Shown one piece after another: positions 24,240-32,986 of a stretch of 64,000 nucleotides of DNA. The stretch comes from Candidatus Solirubrobacter pratensis (GTDB lineage Bacteria > Actinomycetota > Thermoleophilia > Solirubrobacterales > Solirubrobacteraceae), in the NCBI RefSeq assembly GCF_000425945.1, contig NZ_AUEK01000008.1:310001-374000 (forward strand), read 5' to 3'. The translations under genes were made by a program, and so were the position numbers. Each line of letters starts with the position of its first letter. The stretch's first letter is position 1. A model generated the notes under the pieces. It saw nothing but the letters and a program-made list of their open reading frames with translations. It had not been told where the DNA came from and did not search any database.

Positions 24240-25430
24240 GTGAGGCTCCGTGTCCCCGGCGCGCTCGCCGCCACCGCGGCGGCCGCAGCGATCCTCGCGT
24301 CCGTCTCCCCCGCAGCGTCCACTCCCACCGCCCGCGCGCACGCGGCCGTGGTGAGCGGGTCGCTCGGCACCGTCGCGTCCGTGAGCGTGTCCGGCGACGA
24401 CGACGCGAGCCGCAGCGCGCCCTCCAGGACGCCCAAGGGCATCCGGCTCGGCGGCGGCTCCGCGAGCGCCTCGTCCTCGCGCGGCGGCGGCGACGCGACG
24501 GCCGAGTCGACCGCCGAGGCGCGCGACGTCGACCTGCTCGACGGGCTGGTCACGGCCGACCGCGTGACCCGCAGCGCGCAGGCCGACGGCAAGGGCCGCG
24601 TCGGCTACGACGGCGGCGTCGAGAACCTCGCGATCGGCGACCAGACGATCGGCGACGTCAGCTCGGGCAAGTCCTACGACTTGCCGGACGGCGCAGGCAC
24701 CGTCGAGGTCAACCGCGACGGCGCAGGGCTGCGGCTCGAGCTGGCCGCGGCGGACGGTGGGTATCCCGCCGGCACGAGCGTGATCGTCGCCGACGTGACC
24801 GCGACCGCGCGCGACGGTGCCGCCACCCCCACGCCGACCGCGACGCCGACGCCGACCGCCACGCCGGCGCCGTCGGTGACCGCCACGCCGACTCCGGATA
24901 AGCCCAAGGCCAAGAAGCCGCCGAGCTACAAGAAGCGGCTGCTCTCCACGCGCTTCCAGTTCCCGGTGCGCGGCAGGACGACGATCGGCGGCCCGTTCGG
25001 CGCCTTCCGCGCCGACGCCGGCTTCCACGAGGGCAACGACCTCTTCGCCGGCTTCGGCACGCCCGTCGTCGCCGTCGCCGACGGCACGGTCGAGAACGTC
25101 GGCTCGCTGAAGATCTCCGGCAACCGGCTGTGGGTCTACGCCGACACCGGCGACCAGTTCTTCTACGCGCACCTCTCGGCGTTCAGCCCCGAGGCCGTCG
25201 ACCATGCGCACGTGAAGGCCGGGACCGTGCTCGGCTACGTCGGCAACACCGGCGACGCCGAGCCGACGCCGCCGCACCTGCACTTCGAGATCCACCCGGA
25301 CGGCGGCAAGGCGGTCGACCCGCACCCGTTCCTGGTCGCCTGGCAGGACCGCCTGGGCAACCCGTCGGCCGACACCGCCGAGCGCCCCGGCGCGCTCGTC
25401 GAGGTGCGCGACCTGATCGGGGAGCAATGA
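24240..25430 (+). CDS. Secreted M23 peptidase with Thr-Pro linker
   Basis: A 396-residue exported protein. A signal peptide precedes a Ser/Asp-rich region to residue 200, which includes an isolated beta-type domain (VENLAIGDQTIGDVSSGK). A TPTPTATPTPTATPAP linker then leads to a C-terminal M23 domain. Zinc ligands are in HEGNDLFAGFG (HxxxD) and PPHLHFEIHP (HLH), with FYAHLSAF supplying the catalytic histidine; unlike the M23 protein at 5728-6618, all are intact. Likely role: peptidoglycan endopeptidase or amidase activator. It is coupled to the PGPGW membrane protein by ATGA. Confidence 0.9.
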   Translation: MRLRVPGALAATAAAAAILASVSPAASTPTARAHAAVVSGSLGTVASVSVSGDDDASRSAPSRTPKGIRLGGGSASASSSRGGGDATAESTAEARDVDLLDGLVTADRVTRSAQADGKGRVGYDGGVENLAIGDQTIGDVSSGKSYDLPDGAGTVEVNRDGAGLRLELAAADGGYPAGTSVIVADVTATARDGAATPTPTATPTPTATPAPSVTATPTPDKPKAKKPPSYKKRLLSTRFQFPVRGRTTIGGPFGAFRADAGFHEGNDLFAGFGTPVVAVADGTVENVGSLKISGNRLWVYADTGDQFFYAHLSAFSPEAVDHAHVKAGTVLGYVGNTGDAEPTPPHLHFEIHPDGGKAVDPHPFLVAWQDRLGNPSADTAERPGALVEVRDLIGEQ

Positions 25431-25798
25431 GCGAGCGGCCGAGGATCATCGAGCGGCTGCTGCAGCGCCAGGAGCACCACCGCACGCGGCATCCCGTGTT
25501 CCGGATCGCCTGGGGCGCCGCCGGCTTCCTCGTCCTGATCGCCGGCGTGATCATGCTCGTCACGCCCGGGCCGGCGTTCGTGCTCATCCCCCTCGGCCTG
25601 GCGATGCTCGCGCTCGAGTTCGAATGGGCGGAGCGGCTGCTCGAGAAGGCGCTCGAGGAGGCCGAGAAGGCCAAGCGGCGCGCGGAGAACGCGACGCGCA
25701 CCCAACGCGTACTCGGCATCGCCGGAACGCTCGCCGTCGTCGCCGCGTGCGTCGCCGCGGTGATGCTCGTCAACGTACCGGTGCTGCCCGACTCCTGA
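25427..25798 (+). CDS. PGPGW/TIGR02611-type small membrane protein
   Basis: A 123-residue protein with a basic N-terminus and two closely spaced helices around the signature VTPGPAFVLIPLGLAMLALE. A charged amphipathic stretch follows (EKALEEAEKAKRRAENATR), then a C-terminal helix (GTLAVVAACVAAVMLVNV). The family is widespread in actinobacteria and of unknown function. Its 3' end overlaps the end of the ETF-beta gene on the other strand by 29 bases. Confidence 0.8.
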   Translation: MSERPRIIERLLQRQEHHRTRHPVFRIAWGAAGFLVLIAGVIMLVTPGPAFVLIPLGLAMLALEFEWAERLLEKALEEAEKAKRRAENATRTQRVLGIAGTLAVVAACVAAVMLVNVPVLPDS

Positions 25799-26516
25799 GA
25801 TAGCCGTGGCGCTCGAGGAAGCCGAGCAGCGCGTCGGCGGCCGCTGAGGCGCCGAGCGGCCCGAGCACCGTCGGCGGCTCGCGCGCCTCGTCGACGCCGG
25901 TGAGTGCGCGCAGCCGCGCCGTGGCGTCGCCGGCCGGGGGCGGGACGACGCGCGGCGGCGGGCGGAACGGCAGCGTGGCGGTGACCTTCACGCGGCTGCG
26001 CGGCGGCGGGTCGGCGACGTGCCGGATGTCCGGCTCCCGCAGCAGCGCGCCGAGCGGCGCGCGCCGGACGCGGACGCCCGCGGCCTCCACGGACACGACC
26101 GCGGGCCCGTCGATGCGCAGGCGCTCGCGCAGGCCGTGGTCGAGCCGGCGCTCGGCGATCCCGTGCTCGATCCGCACGACGCCGAGCGCCTGCGGGACGC
26201 CGAGCTCGTGGGCGAGCAGGGCGGGAAGCGTGCCGTGATCGCCGCACAGGACGAGCGCGCCGCGCAGCTCGGCGGCGAGGGCGGCGGGATCGCCGTGCGC
26301 GAAGCGGACGGTCGGGGCGAGCGCGGCGACCTCGCCCAGGTCCGCGCCGGCCGGCGCGACGCAGACGGCGCGCGCCTGGCCGAGCCGCAGCGCGTGCTCG
26401 AGCGCCGCCCAGTCGGCGGGCGGGAACCCGTAGAAGGCGCCGAGGACCGCGCCGGTGAGCGGATCGACCGCCGTCCGCACGGCGGTCCAGCGCAGTACGG
26501 CGGCGACGTCAGCCAT
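25770..26516 (-). CDS. Electron transfer flavoprotein beta-like subunit (mycofactocin-associated, FixA type)
   Basis: A 248-residue divergent ETF beta. It keeps an ADWAALEHALRLG-type opening, an internal GDPAALAAELRGALVLCGD nucleotide-site region, and PQALGVVRIEHGIAERRLDHGLRE ahead of GPAVVSVEAAGVRVRRAPL. That last stretch is the usual ETF-beta signature region. It is last in a six-gene minus-strand operon with FixX, FixC, ETF alpha and two FadH/OYE oxidoreductases. In mycofactocin genomes such ETFs are proposed to move electrons from mycofactocin-dependent dehydrogenases to the quinone pool. Its start overlaps the fixX stop by 8 bases. Confidence 0.75.
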   Translation of the reverse strand: MADVAAVLRWTAVRTAVDPLTGAVLGAFYGFPPADWAALEHALRLGQARAVCVAPAGADLGEVAALAPTVRFAHGDPAALAAELRGALVLCGDHGTLPALLAHELGVPQALGVVRIEHGIAERRLDHGLRERLRIDGPAVVSVEAAGVRVRRAPLGALLREPDIRHVADPPPRSRVKVTATLPFRPPPRVVPPPAGDATARLRALTGVDEAREPPTVLGPLGASAAADALLGFLERHGYLRSRAAPVR

Positions 26517-26802
26517 GGTGGAAGACGACGCCCATCCCGCCGTCGGGGTAGCTCCACGAGATCGCGCCCTCCTCGTTGCAGACCATGTAACAGGTGCCGC
26601 ACTCGAAGCACTGCTCGTAGTTGAAGAGGATGCCGCCGTCGGCGGTGAGGGCGAACAGGTCGGCCGGGCACGCGGTGACGCACGCCTTGGTCGAGCAGCC
26701 CTCGCACACGCGCGAGTCGACGCTGATGTGCGGCCGCTCGGCGACGCGGAACTCGACCGTCGCCATCCGATCCTCGAAGGCGATGCCGGCGTAGCGCGTC
26801 AC
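26509..26802 (-). CDS. FixX-like ferredoxin
   Basis: A 97-residue ferredoxin-like protein. The first cluster-type cysteines are CEGCSTKACVTACPADLF and the second group is CFECGTCYMVCNEEGAI, giving the FixX/ETF-QO C-terminal ferredoxin pattern. It pairs with FixC to form an ETF:quinone oxidoreductase. The GTG start at 26802 overlaps the fixC stop. Confidence 0.9.
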   Translation of the reverse strand: MTRYAGIAFEDRMATVEFRVAERPHISVDSRVCEGCSTKACVTACPADLFALTADGGILFNYEQCFECGTCYMVCNEEGAISWSYPDGGMGVVFHHG

Positions 26803-28097
26803 CGGAACGCCCTCGCGGCCTTCAGCCCGTCGCTCGCCAGCTCGCGCAGCCGCAGCCCGTGCCGCGCGGCCGTGCGCCGCGCGAGCCGCCCCAGGCCGGG
26901 CTTCGGCGTGGGATTCGTGACGGTGAAGGCACCCTCGACGAGGTCGCAGATCAGGCCGGGGTAGCGCTGCTGGATCCGCTGCGACAGCACGAGCTCAGGC
27001 GCGCGCCGCAGCCGCTTGTGGTCCCGCAGCACGAAGTCGGACTCGAGCGCGCGGCGGTAGCTCGCCAGCGCGCGCTCGGACACGTCGCCGCGCTCCAGCG
27101 CCGCCGCCGCAGCGCGGCCCGCGGCGAGCCCGGAGCCGATCGCGAAGTTCACGCCCTCCAGCCACAGCCCGGTCGCGAGGGCGAGGCCGGCGGCGTCGCC
27201 GGCGACGAGCAGCCCGTCGAGCGCGAGCTTGGCGGGCAGCGCGTCGTAGCCGCCCTCGGGGATCAGGTGCGCGGAGTACTCGAGCAGCTCGCCGCCGCGC
27301 ACGTAGGGCGCGATCGCCGGGTGCCGCTTGAGCGCGGCGACGACCTGCTCAGGGCGGATCCTCGCCTTCGCGAGGTGCGGCAGCGAGAGCACGGCGCCGA
27401 CCGCCAGCGTGTCCGCGCCCGTGTAGAGGAACCCGCCGCCCGGGATGCCGAGCGTGCCGCCGAGGATCTCGAGGTCCAGCCCCTCGTCCCCGTGCAGGCC
27501 GAAGCGCTCGTCGATCGCCTCGCGCGGCAGCGAGAGCACCTCCTTGACGCCCAGCGTGTGGCGCGCGGCGTCGGCGCGCGGCAGCAGTCCGGCCTCCTTG
27601 GCGAGGAACGAGTTGACGCCGTCGCAGGCGATCACGACGCGTGCGGGGAGGTCGCCGCCGGGGCGGTCGGTGCGGACGCCTGCCACGCGGCCGCGCGCGT
27701 CGCGCAGCAGGCTGGTCGCGACCGTCGATGTCACCAGCCGCGCGCCCGCCTCGACCGCCTTGTCGGCGAGCCACGAGTCGAAGCGCGCCCGGTAGGTCGT
27801 CATGCCGTTGTACGGCGCCTCGCCCCAGGCCTGGGTGCGGAAGTCGACGGTCAGCGCCTGGGTCTCGGTCAGCACGGCGGTCGAGCGGCGGACGACCCAG
27901 CGCTCGACCGGCACCTCCTCCCACCAGCGCGGGACGACCGCGTCGAGGACGCGTCCGTACACGACGCCGCCGTAGACGTTCTTCGCGCCCGGGAACGGCC
28001 CGCGCTCGAGCAGCACGACGTCGCGTCCCGCCTGCGCCAGCGAGAGCGCGGCGGCGGCGCCCGCGGGACCGGCGCCGACGACCACCGCGTCAAGCAT
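26799..28097 (-). CDS. FixC-like FAD-dependent ETF:quinone oxidoreductase
   Basis: A 432-residue flavoprotein. It opens with the Rossmann FAD motif VVVGAGPAGAAAALSLAQAG, has GMTTYRARFDSWLADKA, and a later FAD-contact block LLVAGDAAGLALATGLWLEG typical of FixC/ETF-QO. Its iron-sulfur partner is the separate FixX ferredoxin gene immediately downstream. ATG 28097 is chosen because it begins directly before the FAD motif; the longer frame start has no support. It overlaps the ETF-alpha stop by 8 bases. Confidence 0.92.
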   Translation of the reverse strand: MLDAVVVGAGPAGAAAALSLAQAGRDVVLLERGPFPGAKNVYGGVVYGRVLDAVVPRWWEEVPVERWVVRRSTAVLTETQALTVDFRTQAWGEAPYNGMTTYRARFDSWLADKAVEAGARLVTSTVATSLLRDARGRVAGVRTDRPGGDLPARVVIACDGVNSFLAKEAGLLPRADAARHTLGVKEVLSLPREAIDERFGLHGDEGLDLEILGGTLGIPGGGFLYTGADTLAVGAVLSLPHLAKARIRPEQVVAALKRHPAIAPYVRGGELLEYSAHLIPEGGYDALPAKLALDGLLVAGDAAGLALATGLWLEGVNFAIGSGLAAGRAAAAALERGDVSERALASYRRALESDFVLRDHKRLRRAPELVLSQRIQQRYPGLICDLVEGAFTVTNPTPKPGLGRLARRTAARHGLRLRELASDGLKAARAFR

Positions 28098-29001
28098 CGA
28101 GCCGCCGCACGAGCTCGTCGAGCAGGGCGCGCGCATCGGCCACGATCGCGAGGTCGGCCATCGCGCTCATCGGGCATGCCGCGTCCGTGTTGACGCTGAC
28201 GATGTGCGCCGGGCGCCCGAGCCCCGCCGTGTGCTGGCTCGCCCCCGCGACGCCGAGCGCGACGTAGAGCTCCGGGTCGATCAGCGCGCCGGTCGTCCCG
28301 ATCTGCCGTTCGCGGGCGATCCAGCCCGCGTCGGTGGCGACGCGGGTGGCGCCCGCCGCGGCGCCGAGCGCGGCGCCGGCGCGCTCGAGCAGCTCGAACG
28401 CCGCCCGGCCCTCGCCGGGGTCGGAGACCAGCCCGCCGCCGCCGCCGAGCACGAGGCGCGCGTCGGCCAGCTCGCGCGTCTCCGGCTCGAGCACCTCGAG
28501 CACCTCGGGGTCGGGCGCGTCGTCAGGGACCTCGAGCGGGATCCGCTCGCGCGAGGCGACGGCGGCCCGCGGCGTGAGCGAGCCGGGCTCGAGCGTCGCG
28601 ACGGCGGGCGCGGGAGCCTCGCACCGCAGCAGCGTGCGGGACTCGTGGCGCGAGAGCTCGGCGCGCACGGTCTCCCCGTCGAGCGCGACGGAGATCGCCC
28701 CGTCGAGCAGTGGGCGATCCAGCGCGGCGGCGAGGCGCGGCGCGAGGTCGCGCCCGTCCGGCGACGCGGGAAGGATCACGAGCGCGGCCTCGGCCAGCAG
28801 CGGCGCGAGCGCCGCGGTCAGCGCCGCGGCCCGCAGCCCCGGACCGGTGTCGCACCAGTGGGCGCGCGCCGCCAGCTCGCCGGCGGCGGCGCGCGCGCCG
28901 TCGCCCACCACGATCGCCTCGCCGCCGGCCGCCGAGGCCGCCTCGGCGGCGCCCAGCGGCAGCCGCCCCGCGCGAGCGACGACGACGGCGACCGACCTCA
29001 C
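28090..29001 (-). CDS. Electron transfer flavoprotein alpha-like subunit (mycofactocin-associated, FixB type)
   Basis: A 303-residue ETF alpha. The C-terminal FAD domain is clear: ARLVLGGGGGLVSDPGEG, GATRVATDAGWIARERQIGTTG, then YVALGVAGASQHTAGLGRPA and IVSVNTDAACPMSAMADLAIV. These match the conserved ETF-alpha signature, with a normal GASQH (elsewhere G(I/V)SGAxQH). The N-terminal domain is divergent. The GTG start overlaps the upstream OYE stop. It acts with the beta subunit at 25770. Confidence 0.88.
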   Translation of the reverse strand: MRSVAVVVARAGRLPLGAAEAASAAGGEAIVVGDGARAAAGELAARAHWCDTGPGLRAAALTAALAPLLAEAALVILPASPDGRDLAPRLAAALDRPLLDGAISVALDGETVRAELSRHESRTLLRCEAPAPAVATLEPGSLTPRAAVASRERIPLEVPDDAPDPEVLEVLEPETRELADARLVLGGGGGLVSDPGEGRAAFELLERAGAALGAAAGATRVATDAGWIARERQIGTTGALIDPELYVALGVAGASQHTAGLGRPAHIVSVNTDAACPMSAMADLAIVADARALLDELVRRLDA

Positions 29002-30932
29002 AGTGCAACCGCCACCCGGTGGCCCTCCATGACCGCCGCGTGCGCGCGCCGCGGCGCGAGGCAGTCCCCGACGCGGTGGACCGGGAACTCGGCGTCGCGC
29101 AGCTTGTGCCACAGCTCGTCCTCCGGCGCCTGGTGCACCGCGCACACGACCCAGTCGAACGGGCGCCGCTCGCTCACGCCGGTCGGGTGGTGCAGCAGCG
29201 TCAGCGCGTCGTCCTCTACGCCCATCGGCACGAGGTCGGTCGCCTGCCGGATCCCCTTGGCATGCGCTCTCACGTTCCAGGTCTCCAGGTCCAGCGTGAG
29301 GCCGAGATCCTGCCCGACCACCATCGCGTTCGTCACGATCTCGACGTCGCAGCCGCGATCGGCGAGCAACTCGGCGACCGAGGTCGCCTGATGGAAGCCG
29401 AGCTCGTCGACGACGATCACCCGCCCTGCCGGCGTCGCGCGGCCCGCGAGCACGTCGCGGACGTCGACCACGCGCTCGTGGCCGCCGGCCCACCACGGCG
29501 CGAGCGGCTTCGCGCCGGTCGCCAGCACGACCGCGTCCGGCGCCGCCCCGAGCACCTCGCCGGCGTCCGCCGCCACCCCCAGCCGCACATCGACGCCGAG
29601 CCGCCGCGCGTGCGCCGCGAGATTGCGCGTGAGGTCGAGCAGCTCCGCGCGGCTCGGCACGCCGGCGGCGAGCGGAACCTGCCCGCCGAGGCGGGCCTCG
29701 CGCTCGAAGACGACGACGTCATGGCCGCGCTCGGCCGCCGTGACCGCCGCCTGCAGCCCGCCCGGCCCGCCGCCGACGACCACGACGCGCCGCCGGCCGC
29801 CGGCCGCCGGCAGCGGCTCGGCCTCGCGCCCCACGCGCGGGTTCTCGATGCAGCCGAGCGGGCCGTTGAGCCCGACGCGCCCGACGCACTCCTGGTTGCA
29901 CGACAGGCACGTGCGGATCTCCTCGGCGTGCCCGGAGCGCGCCTTCGCGGCGAACTCGGGGTCGGCGATCTGCCCGCGCACGACGCCGACGAGGTCGCAG
30001 AAGCCGTCCTGCAGCGCGCGGTCGGCCTGCAGCGGATCCTTGAAGCGCCCGACGCCGACGACCGGCACGCCGACCGCGGCCCGGATCGCGCTCGGGATGA
30101 ACATCGCGTACCCCGGCGGGACCTGCATGCTCGCCTCGATCATGTACAGCGTCGCCGTCGCCACGCCGATCGACGTGTTGATGTAGTCCACCAGCCCCGT
30201 GGCGTCGGCCATCCGCGCGACCGCGACCGCCTCGTCGATCGTCGTGCCGCCCTCGAGCAGCTCGTCGCCGCACAGCCGCACGCCGAGCGCGCGCGAGCCG
30301 CCGATCGCCTCGCGCACCGCCGCCACGATCTCCAGCAGCAGCCGCGCCCGGTGCTCGAGCGCGCCGCCGTAGCGGTCCGTGCGCCGGTTGGTCAGCGGCG
30401 AGAGGAAGCCGCGCACGAGCGAGGAGTGCGAGCACTGCAGCTCGACGCCGTCGAAGCCGCCCTCGGCGCAGCGCGCCGCGACCGTCGCATAGCCGTCGAT
30501 CACCTCGCGGATCTCCTGCTCGCCGATCGCCATGGGCACCTCGCGGAACAGCGGGTCGGCGACGGGGCTCGGGGCCCACACCGGCAGCCGCGTGTACATG
30601 CCCGACGACTGCCCGCCGTTGTGGTTGATCTGCGCGAGGATCGGGACGTCGTGCGCGTGCACCGCGTCGGTGATCGCGCGGTAGCCCGGCAGGACCTCGG
30701 GCCGGTACGCGTGGATCAGCTTCTCGTACGGCCAGTCGGTCGGATGGGTCGAGTGCTCCTCGGTGACGATCAGCCCGGCCCCGCCCGCGGCGCGCGCGGC
30801 GTAGTACGCGGCGTGGCGGGCCGTCGGCAGGCCGTCTTGGGCGTAGTTGGTCAGGTGCGCCGCGAACACGATCCGGTTGCGGACGGTCAGCGGGCCGATC
30901 CGCAACGGCGTGAACAGACGCGCGTAGGTCAC
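28998..30932 (-). CDS. FadH/OYE-type NADH:flavin oxidoreductase, mycofactocin-associated (copy 1)
   Basis: A 644-residue multidomain oxidoreductase resembling 2,4-dienoyl-CoA reductase. An FMN-binding TIM barrel (ARLFTPLRIGPLTVRNRIVF onward, with QINHNGGQ and VQLQCSHSSLVRGFLSP-type segments) spans residues 1-350. A 4Fe-4S ligand set CLSCNQECVGRVGLNGPLGC follows, then a FAD/NAD domain with VVVVGGGPGGLQAAV near residue 385. It ends in HRVGDCLAPRRAHAAVMEGH. It matches the described mycofactocin-system FadH/OYE family by context. GTG 30932 overlaps the stop of copy 2. Confidence 0.88.
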   Translation of the reverse strand: MTYARLFTPLRIGPLTVRNRIVFAAHLTNYAQDGLPTARHAAYYAARAAGGAGLIVTEEHSTHPTDWPYEKLIHAYRPEVLPGYRAITDAVHAHDVPILAQINHNGGQSSGMYTRLPVWAPSPVADPLFREVPMAIGEQEIREVIDGYATVAARCAEGGFDGVELQCSHSSLVRGFLSPLTNRRTDRYGGALEHRARLLLEIVAAVREAIGGSRALGVRLCGDELLEGGTTIDEAVAVARMADATGLVDYINTSIGVATATLYMIEASMQVPPGYAMFIPSAIRAAVGVPVVGVGRFKDPLQADRALQDGFCDLVGVVRGQIADPEFAAKARSGHAEEIRTCLSCNQECVGRVGLNGPLGCIENPRVGREAEPLPAAGGRRRVVVVGGGPGGLQAAVTAAERGHDVVVFEREARLGGQVPLAAGVPSRAELLDLTRNLAAHARRLGVDVRLGVAADAGEVLGAAPDAVVLATGAKPLAPWWAGGHERVVDVRDVLAGRATPAGRVIVVDELGFHQATSVAELLADRGCDVEIVTNAMVVGQDLGLTLDLETWNVRAHAKGIRQATDLVPMGVEDDALTLLHHPTGVSERRPFDWVVCAVHQAPEDELWHKLRDAEFPVHRVGDCLAPRRAHAAVMEGHRVAVAL

Positions 30933-32944
30933 GCGCCGAGGTCCCGCGCGAGCCGGCGCCCCTCCAGGATCGCCGGCAGGACGCCGCGCGGCGCGACGCA
31001 ATCCCCCGCTCGCGGCCCGGGCAGCGACTGGTCCGGGAGCCGGTGGCCGCAGTCCACCACGACCGCGCAGGGGACCTCGCGCCGCTCGCCGGTCCACACG
31101 TCCTCGAGCACGGCCCGCCCGTGGCCCGCCTCGCGGATCATCGAGCGCAGCTCGCGCCCGATGCCGGCGCGCTGCAGGCGCCCGTTGGCGTCGGCGAGAT
31201 CGCCGGTGCGCGCAAGCTGCACGCCGGCGACCTGGTCCTGCGTGACGAGCGAGACGGTGCGCCCGGCGGCGGCGAGCCACTCGGCGACGGCGACGCCGGC
31301 CACGTCGCCGACGGGGTCGTGGACCAGCACCGCCCCTTCTGGGAGGGCGGCGCCCGCGAGCGCCGAGAGCGCGTCGACGGAGGGGAAGGTGGTCCGCGCC
31401 GGACGCGAGCCCGTGGCGACGATGACGTCGCGGCGCCGGTGGCCGGGCGGCGCCGCGACGGCGGTGCGGTGGCCGGCGACGTCCGCGGCCGGGAGCCATC
31501 CCCGGCCGGCGTGCGAGCCCGCAGCGGCGCCGGCGGCCTCGAGCGCGATGGGCTGGACGGTCATGCCGGCCTCTTCGCCCGCGGCGAGCGCCTCGCTCGG
31601 GGTCACCTCGCGGCCGAGCTCGATCGTGACGCCGAGCCAGCGGCACTGCTCCTCCAGCCAGTCGCAGAACTCCACCATCCGCGGGTTGCCGAGCTCGCGG
31701 CCGACGATGCGCAGCGCGCCGCCGGTGAACGCCTCGCGCTCCGCGACGGTGACCGTGTGCCCGAGCAGCGCCAGCTCGCGCGCGCACTCGAGCCCCGCCG
31801 GCCCCGCGCCGACGATGAGCACCTCGCGCGGCTCGCCGCCTCCGGCGTGCGTCAGCGTCTCGTAGCCGCTCTCGGGCTCGACGATGCAGCTCACGACTTG
31901 GTTGCGCGGGTCGCGCACGCGGCACGCCTGATTGCACAGGACGCAGGGGCGGATCTGCTCCGGCGTGCCGGCGCGCACGTGCGCGACGAAGCGCGGGTCG
32001 GCGATCTGGGCGCGCGTGCACTCGACGAGGTCGGCGGCGCCGACCGACACGGCCGCGGACGCGTCGCCGGGATCGACCACGCTGCCCTGCAGGACGACCG
32101 CGCAGCGGCCCGCGGCGGCCCCCCGCATCCGCGTGCAGAGCGCGCGGTTGAAGAGTGGCTCCACGTGCGCGTCGGGGCGGTAGGCGGTGACCGAGAACGG
32201 CCCGCCGCGCACGACGGTGAGGAGGTCGATCGCGTCCGCGAACGCGTCCACGTGCTCCTCGGCCTGCTCGGGCGTGATGCCCGCCCACGGCGCCAGCTCG
32301 TCGCACGACAGGCGCAGCGCGAGCACCCGGTCCGCGCCGATCGCGTCGCGCACCGCGGCAAGCACCTCGCGCGTGAAGCGCAGCTTGTCGGCGCCGTACT
32401 CGTCGCCGCGCAGGTTCGTCAGCCCTGAGTGGAACTGCCGCAGCAGCGAGATCGGGCCCGCGTCGATCTCGACGCCGTCCAGCCCGGCGGCGGCGGCCAG
32501 CGACGCGGCGGCGGCGAACCCGGCGACGACCGCGGCGATCTCGTCGCGCTCCATCGGCGCCGGCATCTCACGGCTGATCGCGTCGGCCACGCGTGACGGG
32601 CCCCACAGCACCGCCTGTGAGTACGCGCTCGAGCCCTGCGCGCCGGCGTGGCCGAGCCCGGCGAGCACGAGCGTCCCGTGCGGGCGGCACACGGCGGCGA
32701 CGGTGCGCCAGCCCGCCGCGCACTCGCGCGCCAGCGGCGCGCGCTCGTAGGGCCAGTCGGAGTCGTGCACCGAGGCGGTCTCGGTGACGATCACCCCGGC
32801 GCCTCCCGCGGCCCGCGCCGCGTAGTACGCCACGTGGCGCGAGGAGATCGAGCGCCGGCGCCCGAGATTTGTCTCGTGCGGCCCGAAGACGACGCGAGTA
32901 GGGGCCGTCCTCGGCCCGACGGATAGAGGCTCAGCGAGGGTCAT
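30929..32944 (-). CDS. FadH/OYE-type NADH:flavin oxidoreductase, mycofactocin-associated (copy 2)
   Basis: A 671-residue homologue of copy 1. The barrel begins TLAEPLSVGPRTAPTRVVFG and carries SRHVAYYAARAAGGAGVIVTE, closely matching copy 1. Iron-sulfur cysteines are in CVLCNQACRVRDPRNQVVSC, followed by FAD site EVLIVGAGPAGLECARELAL. It ends PGPRAGDCVAPRGVLPAILE. It is the first gene of the operon, divergent from the TetR gene by 42 bases that include a palindrome. The substrates of both reductases are unknown. Copy 2 has a longer barrel-to-FAD spacing and more alanine-rich loops. Confidence 0.88.
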   Translation of the reverse strand: MTLAEPLSVGPRTAPTRVVFGPHETNLGRRRSISSRHVAYYAARAAGGAGVIVTETASVHDSDWPYERAPLARECAAGWRTVAAVCRPHGTLVLAGLGHAGAQGSSAYSQAVLWGPSRVADAISREMPAPMERDEIAAVVAGFAAAASLAAAAGLDGVEIDAGPISLLRQFHSGLTNLRGDEYGADKLRFTREVLAAVRDAIGADRVLALRLSCDELAPWAGITPEQAEEHVDAFADAIDLLTVVRGGPFSVTAYRPDAHVEPLFNRALCTRMRGAAAGRCAVVLQGSVVDPGDASAAVSVGAADLVECTRAQIADPRFVAHVRAGTPEQIRPCVLCNQACRVRDPRNQVVSCIVEPESGYETLTHAGGGEPREVLIVGAGPAGLECARELALLGHTVTVAEREAFTGGALRIVGRELGNPRMVEFCDWLEEQCRWLGVTIELGREVTPSEALAAGEEAGMTVQPIALEAAGAAAGSHAGRGWLPAADVAGHRTAVAAPPGHRRRDVIVATGSRPARTTFPSVDALSALAGAALPEGAVLVHDPVGDVAGVAVAEWLAAAGRTVSLVTQDQVAGVQLARTGDLADANGRLQRAGIGRELRSMIREAGHGRAVLEDVWTGERREVPCAVVVDCGHRLPDQSLPGPRAGDCVAPRGVLPAILEGRRLARDLGA

Positions 32945-32963
32945 CCGCGCTGCGGCGGAATAA

Positions 32964-32978
32964 TGGCATAGGATGCCA
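32964..32978. promoter_or_regulatory. Perfect palindromic operator in the MftR/OYE divergent promoter
   Basis: TGGCAT-AGG-ATGCCA is a perfect 6+6 inverted repeat with a 3-base spacer. A plus-strand TAGGAT hexamer (possible -10 of the tetR gene) lies inside it, so binding would block the promoter. It is the best candidate for the regulator's own site, controlling both directions. Confidence 0.6.
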
Positions 32979-32986
32979 AATCCCGC

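Noticed and set aside
28710-31865. 1051-residue plus-strand frame
   Set aside because: Antisense across ETF alpha and both OYE genes. High GC removes stop codons; the product is Arg/Ala/His-rich without domains.
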